The notes below the pieces were generated by a model. It did no database searches. It had not been told where the DNA came from and was given only the letters and a program-made list of their open reading frames with translations. Of a stretch of 40,665 nt of DNA, positions 32,701 through 38,442 are shown in pieces. Source of the stretch: JBFHIJ01 sp041596515 (lineage in GTDB: Bacteria > Bacteroidota > Ignavibacteria > Kapaibacteriales > UBA2268). The stretch spans positions 1 to 40,665 of the forward strand of contig JBFHIJ010000025.1 in assembly GCA_041596515.1 (NCBI GenBank). The letters are read 5' to 3'. Made by a program: the position numbers and the translations under genes. How positions within the stretch are numbered: the first letter of the stretch is position 1; each line of letters starts with the position of its first letter.

Positions 32701-35187
32701 TACAGCTATTGCCTTACCTGTGCTATTATAGTAATCAATCTTTCCTATTCCATAATAATATTCCTGCGTAAAGATGTCTACGTGCTTGTTTTTATACACA
32801 GGTCTACCATTTTCATCAAACACAGTTAGGAGTGCATTACAGCTTAAGATACCATTATCTCTAAGCGAATTGTGCATGTTATATACATCTCTAATCTTGC
32901 CGTCTTTATCCGTTTTACCTTTGTAGAGGTCGTTTCTTAGATTTACTTTTTTTTGGTATTTAGAATTGTACCTATTGTGACTATCTTCTTTTGACTCTAA
33001 GTCGAAATCATAATCTGCATAATCTTTAAAACTAATATGTTTCTGGCTGACTTCGTAGTTAAGTTCATAATTCATATCTCCGGCAACCGAACCGTATAGA
33101 GTTTCTACTGATGCATTTACAATGATACTGTCTAAGACACCGTATTGCTCTTTATCTGTACTGAGATTAATTCGGAGCTGCTCAGGCATAAATTCCTCAA
33201 TTTTAATCTCATAACTTCCAAGCCATACATCATTATTTAGCATATAGCTTATATTATAAGTACCGGTAGGAACAGAAGCAGGCATATAGATTTTTTTACT
33301 AAATCCACCTTCCTTGTTTAGATTTAACTTCAGCGTCTTATATTCACTACGTGTAGGCGTTTCAATCTTTGCTATAATTGGTACATTAGCAAGAGTATTA
33401 AGCTGTTTATCTCTGATTATACCGGCAATAACCACAGTGTCGCCGGGGCGATACAGTTTGCGGTCACCATATAGAAATGCTCTATAGTCATTATTGTTAT
33501 TTACGTAGACATCGTAGTCATAAACGTCATGTTGATTTTTATAATCAAGTTTCAGATAATTCACATCGTTACCATAGGTGGCATATACAAAAGCAGGATT
33601 AAGTTGCACAATGCCATTTTGGCTATAATTCTTTATTACAGCTAAGCCTTGAGAGTTGGTAGTAGCAGAGTAATATTTTTGATTTTTACTGCTTATCACT
33701 CCTACTTTTACATTAGCTAAAGGAGTGGCGGTTTTGAGAGAGTTAACAAATACATATAGTTTATCCTTACTCTGCTTTGTGATGATGCCTAAATTAGACA
33801 AAGATACCATCTGACTTGCCATAGTAGAATATTTATCATCTGGGTCATAAACATCTATGACATAAATGCCGGTTTCAGATATATCTGTGTTGGGGGAGAA
33901 CTTAAATAACTGAGTGTTGCCTTTGCTAGGCATTTGGTCAACTTCATAGGTCTGAGAGAAAATTTTATCACCATATTGAGAAGAATGATAGCGAGTGTTT
34001 TCAGAATACTTACCGTCTTTGTAGTTATAATCAGAATAAATTCCTCTGTCAAAGAAATACACAATGTTGTTTTCGTATATTTTATATATATCAATTTTTA
34101 CAGTTTTGATACCAAGTATATTTAGCCCGATATTTCTGTTAGTACTTTTTGCCATATAGAAATTATTTTTTGATGCAAAAGATATATTTGGTTCGGGTTT
34201 TTCAATTGTAATAAGTTTTTGATAATCTTCTTTAAGGGTTTTATTATAAACACTCTTTATGGATTTATCTAGTATTAGCTCGTATGTGGTACCTTCTTTG
34301 AACTGACCTTTGATTAGAATCCCAAACTTTTCGACACTTAAGTCAAAAGCAATAGCCGGATCTAATTTAATTTTATCTAAAGAAATACTATTAGGTACGA
34401 TTTCTTGATTAAAGAAAAGCTTTATGCCTTTTTTGTTAGACTCAGCTATTATGCCTACTTGGCTGACTTCCAAATCATCTAAAAGTGGAAGTTTAGCCGT
34501 TAGCTCTATTTTGTCTTCACTTTTCCAATTAGTATTATATATCTCTAACTTGTCCTCTAAAGTAATCTTCAAATCTTTGCCTGCAAACTTGATTGCATCA
34601 TCAAACTTCAGTTCAAATTTTACTTTTCTATGATAGTATTCGTTTAAGCAGGTAAAAGGTATTTCGTTACCATCAACAGTAAAATGTATTTTCCGTTTTA
34701 GAGTTGCGATATCTACATCATAGTTAAAGTCAATTTCCTGATAGAGTACGTCTCCCGGTGAAACTCTATTAGTACGCCACTGATTAAGCCCTGTTTTTGC
34801 TTCAAATTCGGCAGCAGAAAAAGCAAATTCCTGATTATCTAAAGTTTTGAGACTATCGAATAGCACAAGCATCGCTTCGTTAAACTTGATTTTATACTTA
34901 GTGCCCGGTGTGAGATTCCTCATAGGCGTTATCGCGAGAGTATACATATCCTGCCAGTATTCGCTTGTTTCCAGCTTTGGAGTAATAGTAAAGTAAGTAT
35001 CAAAATCATACCTCCCCATAATGTTTGCATCCTTTAGTTTATGGCTAAAGGTAAATGTTATCGGATTATCAGGTGTGATTTGAGTATCCTTCTCAAGGCT
35101 GTTTTGAGCCACAGAGAGTTCGTTTTCACGAAGACAGGAACTAAGCAATAAGGAAAGAAGCAAGAGTATAGTCAGGTTAAATTTCAC
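29722..35187 (-). CDS. Lipoprotein alpha-2-macroglobulin with thioester (YfhM-like)
   Basis: 1821 residues. A lipoprotein signal peptide ends in LLSSC with Cys18 as lipidation site, so it is anchored in the periplasm or on the outer membrane. Bacterial alpha-2-macroglobulins trap attacking proteases with a bait region and a covalent thioester. Order: N-terminal Ig-like modules (..NPITFTFSHKL.. near 42; macroglobulin-type LYRPGDTVVIAG near 580), the A2M family core (..FSGEVRIMAQAYKGKAFG.., ..IPRFLYPGDQF..), then the thioester-domain motif YPHGCAEQTVSKAFP with Cys1361 and Gln1364 intact, an alpha/alpha toroid of helical repeats, and a C-terminal receptor-binding-like sandwich (..ENIAITDMLPAGLEIVND..). 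The start is GTG, preceded by AGGTG. The penicillin-binding protein 1C gene that often accompanies type 1 bacterial A2M is not adjacent. Transcribed alone, with a strong terminator. Confidence 0.93.
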   Translation of the reverse strand: MKFNLTILLLLSLLLSSCLRENELSVAQNSLEKDTQITPDNPITFTFSHKLKDANIMGRYDFDTYFTITPKLETSEYWQDMYTLAITPMRNLTPGTKYKIKFNEAMLVLFDSLKTLDNQEFAFSAAEFEAKTGLNQWRTNRVSPGDVLYQEIDFNYDVDIATLKRKIHFTVDGNEIPFTCLNEYYHRKVKFELKFDDAIKFAGKDLKITLEDKLEIYNTNWKSEDKIELTAKLPLLDDLEVSQVGIIAESNKKGIKLFFNQEIVPNSISLDKIKLDPAIAFDLSVEKFGILIKGQFKEGTTYELILDKSIKSVYNKTLKEDYQKLITIEKPEPNISFASKNNFYMAKSTNRNIGLNILGIKTVKIDIYKIYENNIVYFFDRGIYSDYNYKDGKYSENTRYHSSQYGDKIFSQTYEVDQMPSKGNTQLFKFSPNTDISETGIYVIDVYDPDDKYSTMASQMVSLSNLGIITKQSKDKLYVFVNSLKTATPLANVKVGVISSKNQKYYSATTNSQGLAVIKNYSQNGIVQLNPAFVYATYGNDVNYLKLDYKNQHDVYDYDVYVNNNNDYRAFLYGDRKLYRPGDTVVIAGIIRDKQLNTLANVPIIAKIETPTRSEYKTLKLNLNKEGGFSKKIYMPASVPTGTYNISYMLNNDVWLGSYEIKIEEFMPEQLRINLSTDKEQYGVLDSIIVNASVETLYGSVAGDMNYELNYEVSQKHISFKDYADYDFDLESKEDSHNRYNSKYQKKVNLRNDLYKGKTDKDGKIRDVYNMHNSLRDNGILSCNALLTVFDENGRPVYKNKHVDIFTQEYYYGIGKIDYYNSTGKAIAVPLTVVNQNGKFASQTVANVTLVRNVWHSVMVRNSDGRYRYTSQLESIVLEEKEITIYDKNTKYTFTPQEYGSYEVRVKAPGSENYVARSLYCYNWGGWGNSSENVEINKEGNITIETDKDEYLLEDKCKVLFKTPFDGKMLVTIEREDVYISKILEVKNKTASMIIDLQEDYLPNVYISALLYRPVDSQSLPITVAMGVKSLDVRKVANKINMKIEAPEKIRSKRTQKIKVKTDKKNQEVMITMAVVDEGILQISNYKTPDPYKFFYSPMNLNINTYSLYKSLYPDLNIASSKSGAGEGFMAMKLNDLAENPFANKRVKLLSYWSGILKANANGEVEVPIYIPQFSGEVRIMAQAYKGKAFGVAEKPMKVADPIVINASIPRFLYPGDQFDMTVTIRNTELKASNCDIEVLLSKNLELTGQKKASVKLEKSGQAKATFPIEALESLGEELITIKAKAHGETFEHQTYINIQSPSSLIQISKFGTLKPNDAIELDLLDDFIPETHSAKVIISKSPLLEQMENMYKLLGYPHGCAEQTVSKAFPQLYFADLLPLSDKPDNRNSIKAAAENVNAAITKLATLQSWSGGIKYWSSSSEADKWVSVYAAHFLLEARKAGYNVSENMISELLSYLEREVTTFAPVTYYTYYDGKTLYKPYFPKRTVYAYYVLALSGRYNNSALNKIKDELATLSTESKYLLAGAYATSGDKKTAKYILDNVEKIEDNGTETGGSFGSYIRNMALSLMVLLDTEPSNAFIPTLSKTLATEMNDREYLSTNDMAYAVMALGKLSRKTLNGKANGIITYKGESKKLSNKNFVKINVKGQNAKVKSTGSENLYYFYEAKGLTNSGDVEEIDSKLEIRRKYYDREGNEIQAEFEVGDLVIVELKIKLQNSATYAENIAITDMLPAGLEIVNDRLQEDAPSFNWMSQSEPEYLDIRDDKINIFTSLTPNSPNKTFYYQCRAVTKGAYKQGVLSANAMYDGTFRSYVKGKKVVVK

Positions 35188-35534
35188 AGGGCACCTATGG
35201 AGTATTTTTGGGGAAATAATATCATATTAGTAGTAGTGCTAAAATATAAAATATTATATATAATGTACTATTTATTATTAAGACAATACAAAATAAATAA
35301 TCCAGATTGAAGTGATCGTGATATCGCAGACCTTGTAAATGTCCCCAAATCCTCTACACCTCTACTTTCCTTCGACTCCGCAGAGGATAAACTCAGGTTC
35401 AACATACTGCATCGCTTTAAATTCTCTTTATCTACTCAACTTATCCCAAATATTAATCTCTTTTCTTAAAAATAATTAGTAAATTGCATAGTTTAGTTAA
35501 AATATCTTTTGTGCAGAAACAGCGGTGCTTTAAT
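35188..35534. other. Divergent intergenic region between the macroglobulin gene and pheT
   Basis: It carries both promoters by necessity, an AT-rich stretch (35230-35290), repeat copy B, and a TATCTTTTG at 35503-35511, which is close to but not the same as the Bacteroidota -7 element TAnnTTTG. Nothing coding. Confidence 0.5.
35343..35420. repeat. Diverged intergenic repeat, copy B
   Basis: CCCAAATCCTCTACACCTCT...CCTTCGACTCCGCAGAGG...CATCGCTTT, the partner of copy A at 29522-29595. The two copies flank the macroglobulin gene in the same orientation about 5.8 kb apart. Confidence 0.6.
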
Positions 35535-37952
35535 ATGCTTCTATCTATCAAATGGCTTAAAGAATTAGTTGATTTCGATTTGACTGTTGAAGAGCTTGAC
35601 CAAACCCTTACTATGCTCGGTATCGAGGTAGAAGGCGTTATCGATTATTCAAAGAAATATGATAAATTTTATATTGCTAAAGTGATTAGCAAAGAAAAAC
35701 ATCCTGATGCGGATAAACTTTCTATTTGCAAGGTGTCAGACAGCAAAGAGGAAAGAACCATCGTTTGCGGTGCTCCTAATGTGGACGCAGGGCAAACTAT
35801 TGTACTTGCTACCGAAGGTGCTTTTGTGCCTGGGCCGGAATTTGAAATTGCCAAAAGGAAAGTCAGAGGCGTTGAGTCCAATGGTATGATTTGTAGCAAA
35901 GACGAGCTCGAACTTGGCGAATCTACCGGTGGTATATGGGTGCTCCCTGAAAATGCAGAAATTGGTCAGCCTCTTGCAGATTATTTAGATCTCAACGATA
36001 CAATATTTGATATTTCACTTACTCCAAACAAAGCAGATTGCATCAGTCACCTTGGCGTTGCCCGCGATTTGGCTGCTTACTTGAGAACAAAAGTAAAAAC
36101 AGCAGATAAATCATTAGACGAAAAAGGTGAAAACATCTCAAAATCTATTAGTGTTGAGATCTTAGATGCTGACAAATGCCCGCGTTACTCTGCTAGAGTT
36201 ATTAAAAATGCAAAAATTCAAGATTCTCCTGACTGGCTCAAAAATAGATTAATTGCTATCGGTCTAAGACCTATTAACGCTGCAGTTGACGTAACAAATT
36301 ATGTTATGTACGAATGTGGCCAGCCTATGCACGCTTTTGATTTGGATAAAGTAGCAGGTGGCAAAATTATAGTAAAGACTGTAGAAAATAAAACTAAATT
36401 TACTACTCTGGACAGCAAAGAAAGAGAGTTAGACGAACAGATGCTTATGATATGCGATGCTGAAAAGCCAATCGCTATAGCGGGTGTTATGGGTGGCGAA
36501 AATTCAGAAATTACAGATGCCACTACAAACATTGTCTTAGAGTCTGCGTTTTTCAATCCTTCTTCTGTTCGCAGAACTTCAAAAAAACTTTATATCCAGA
36601 GCGACTCTTCATATAGATTTGAAAGAGGTGTGGATCACGAAAATATAGTTAATGCGTTAGATAAAGCTACTGCGATGATTGCTGAGTTTACAGGTGGCGA
36701 AATAGCTGAAGGTTTAATCGATGTTTATCCGAATGAGATTAAACGCAAAGAAATCAAGCTCAGATATGAAAGAGCGAGAAAGATAATTGGTATAGAAGTT
36801 AGCGATTCAGAAATGAAAGAGATGATGCAAGCTCTTAACTTCGTAGTTGTCAATGAAGATAGCGAAGGTATACTTTTGGAAGTGCCTCCATACAGAGTGG
36901 ATGTTACTTTGGAAATAGATTTGATAGAAGAAGTTGCAAGACTCTTCAATTATGACAATATCGCTCCAAATTTCGCTTCGGCTGTGAACTTCGGTGCTTA
37001 CAACGTACCAAAAGAACTTTCTTTGCCTCCTAATCGCAAAAAAGTAAGAGCCTATCTGGTTCAAAACGGATTCAACGAAATCATTACTCAAAACATGATG
37101 GATCCTAAGTCTGCTTCTATTTTTAGTGATAATCACGTAATACTGGCAAATCCACTTGGTGAAGAGCTTTCTATTCTACGACCTTCAACTATTGCATCAA
37201 TGCTAAAAACATTGAACCATAATATCAGAGTTGGTAACAGTCGTATGCGTTTGTTTGAGTTAGGCAAATCATTCCACAAAGTGGATGCAAAAGTGCCTAC
37301 TTTTATCGAAGGCTTTATGGAAAGACAGGAACTTACAGTTGCCATTGCAGGAAAAGCTTTTCCTAAACAGTGGTCTATGGCAGAAAGAGATGTAGATTAC
37401 TATGACATAAAAGGCGTGGCAGAAGGCCTGATAGCACAGCTTAGAATAGAAGGCTTGAAGTTTAAAGAGCTGAAAGAAGAAGTGCCTGCTTTCTCAAAAA
37501 ATACGGTTTCAGTAATGAAGAAAAAGCAGATTGTTGGCTACGTAGGTGAAATAAATAGCAGTATCAAAAAACATTATGATATAGAAATGCCAGTGTTTGT
37601 GGCTTGGTTTGACATGAGTGCAATCAATGCAATCGAACCTGTCCGACCTTACTACGGCAAAGTAGCTCCATTCCCGGGTTCTAACAGAGATTTGGCGTTT
37701 ATAGTAGCAAAAGAAGTTAAAGCCGATGACATACTAAATCAAATTATGCAAAATGGTGGCAAACTACTACAATCAGTTAATATATTTGACGTGTACGAAG
37801 GTAAAAATGTAGACAATGACAAAAAATCACTAGCTTACAGCTTACATTTTGCTTCTCCTGAAAGGACACTGAAAGATAATGAAGTAGACCAGGCTACAAA
37901 CAAAGTTATTAAAGCTATAGAGAAAAAATTTGAAGCTGAGTTGAGAGGGTAG
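35535..37952 (+). CDS. pheT: Phenylalanyl-tRNA synthetase beta subunit
   Basis: 805 residues from the ATG at 35535 (MLLSIKWLKELVDFDLTVEE), the standard PheT N-terminus; the frame continues upstream but without family similarity. It forms the alpha2-beta2 enzyme that charges tRNA-Phe. Domains: N-terminal B1/EMAP-like tRNA-binding OB fold (about 40-150, ..FYIAKVISKEKHPDADKLSICKV..), B3/B4 editing domain (about 205-390, with ..PINAAVDVTNYVMYECGQPMHAFD..), B5 domain (about 400-475), the synthetase-like core, and a C-terminal ferredoxin-fold anticodon-binding domain (about 710-805, ..PFPGSNRDLAFIV.. to ..KKFEAELRG). All parts present at normal length. pheS is not adjacent. The coiled-coil gene lies 490 bases downstream on the same strand. 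Confidence 0.97.
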   Translation: MLLSIKWLKELVDFDLTVEELDQTLTMLGIEVEGVIDYSKKYDKFYIAKVISKEKHPDADKLSICKVSDSKEERTIVCGAPNVDAGQTIVLATEGAFVPGPEFEIAKRKVRGVESNGMICSKDELELGESTGGIWVLPENAEIGQPLADYLDLNDTIFDISLTPNKADCISHLGVARDLAAYLRTKVKTADKSLDEKGENISKSISVEILDADKCPRYSARVIKNAKIQDSPDWLKNRLIAIGLRPINAAVDVTNYVMYECGQPMHAFDLDKVAGGKIIVKTVENKTKFTTLDSKERELDEQMLMICDAEKPIAIAGVMGGENSEITDATTNIVLESAFFNPSSVRRTSKKLYIQSDSSYRFERGVDHENIVNALDKATAMIAEFTGGEIAEGLIDVYPNEIKRKEIKLRYERARKIIGIEVSDSEMKEMMQALNFVVVNEDSEGILLEVPPYRVDVTLEIDLIEEVARLFNYDNIAPNFASAVNFGAYNVPKELSLPPNRKKVRAYLVQNGFNEIITQNMMDPKSASIFSDNHVILANPLGEELSILRPSTIASMLKTLNHNIRVGNSRMRLFELGKSFHKVDAKVPTFIEGFMERQELTVAIAGKAFPKQWSMAERDVDYYDIKGVAEGLIAQLRIEGLKFKELKEEVPAFSKNTVSVMKKKQIVGYVGEINSSIKKHYDIEMPVFVAWFDMSAINAIEPVRPYYGKVAPFPGSNRDLAFIVAKEVKADDILNQIMQNGGKLLQSVNIFDVYEGKNVDNDKKSLAYSLHFASPERTLKDNEVDQATNKVIKAIEKKFEAELRG

Positions 37953-37981
37953 TTTAGACATCCACACTACTTTTCATGGCA

Positions 37982-37995
37982 CCCCTCCAGAGGGG
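37982..37995. repeat. Small palindrome CCCCT-ccag-AGGGG
   Basis: A five-pair GC stem with a four-base loop, 30 bases after pheT. It is followed by six A, not T, so it is not an intrinsic terminator for pheT. It resembles the CCCC..GGGG half of REP-like intergenic repeats. Confidence 0.45.
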
Positions 37996-38125
37996 AAAAA
38001 ATGCAGCAAACTATTTTAAATATATTACGTTCTCTGGAGAATACTATTTACAAAAGAGACAATGTAGTTAGCATGCAGTAGATTCTGCTGATAGGGCTCG
38101 ACTGCAAGAAAGAAATAGACAATCT

Positions 38126-38151
38126 CAACCGTGGGGTTAACTCCACGGTTG
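38126..38151. repeat. REP-like palindrome
   Basis: CAACCGTGGGG-TTAA-CTCCACGGTTG: a stem of about 11 pairs (one G-T) with a TTAA loop. Palindromes of the type AACCGTGG..CCACGGTT are familiar intergenic repeats in Bacteroidota-type genomes, often mobilised by REP-associated tyrosine transposases. None of those genes is in the window. Confidence 0.6.
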
Positions 38152-38179
38152 TAATTTCATAGAAGTGCAACCGCATAAG

Positions 38180-38196
38180 GTCACTGAGCGAGTGAC
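38180..38196. repeat. Hairpin GTCACT-gagcg-AGTGAC and CGAGTCGAAGTG motif
   Basis: A six-pair stem followed by CACGAGTCGAAGTGT. The reverse complement (CACTTCGACTCG) resembles the CTTCGACT core in the two diverged repeats at 29522 and 35343, suggesting a common repeat family. Confidence 0.4.
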
Positions 38197-38442
38197 ACGA
38201 GTCGAAGTGTAGCTATCGGAAAATCACACAAAAGGTGATGTTTCATAGTTTACTTCAGTTAAGAGACAAGCTCTTGTAACAAATAGAAAAGAGACGTTTA
38301 AATTATCTAGAGTCAATTCAAGAGTTGCCTCTACATAGTCTTAAATAAAGAACTGACAAAAAGAGTACCTACTGAAATAGATACTTGTTATCAGTTAATA
38401 TATCTCCCTGTACAACTGTACAACAAAAAAGATAATGGAATT

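Larger units (their letters stand above)
37953..38442. other. 490-base non-coding gap with palindromic repeats
   Basis: No frame longer than about 31 codons from an ATG. It contains three hairpins (37982-37995, 38126-38151, 38180-38196) and three loose copies of AAGAGAC (around 38055, 38261 and 38290). ACAATGTAG near 38063 can pair with CTACATAGT near 38331, so a long-range closing stem of a structured RNA is possible but weak. Confidence 0.5.

Noticed and set aside
35484..35511. TTG ... TATCTTTTG as a Bacteroidota-type promoter for pheT
   Set aside because: The -7 match has one extra T and the spacing is about 16 rather than about 19-21; chance is likely in AT-rich DNA.
37974..38071. Short frames of about 26-31 codons in the pheT downstream gap
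   Set aside because: No ribosome site, no protein-like composition, and overlapping palindromes.
38040..38345. 6S RNA or another named ncRNA between pheT and the coiled-coil gene
   Set aside because: Only a weak long-range pairing (ACAATGTAG/CTACATAGT) could be found; no conserved bulge or known consensus visible.
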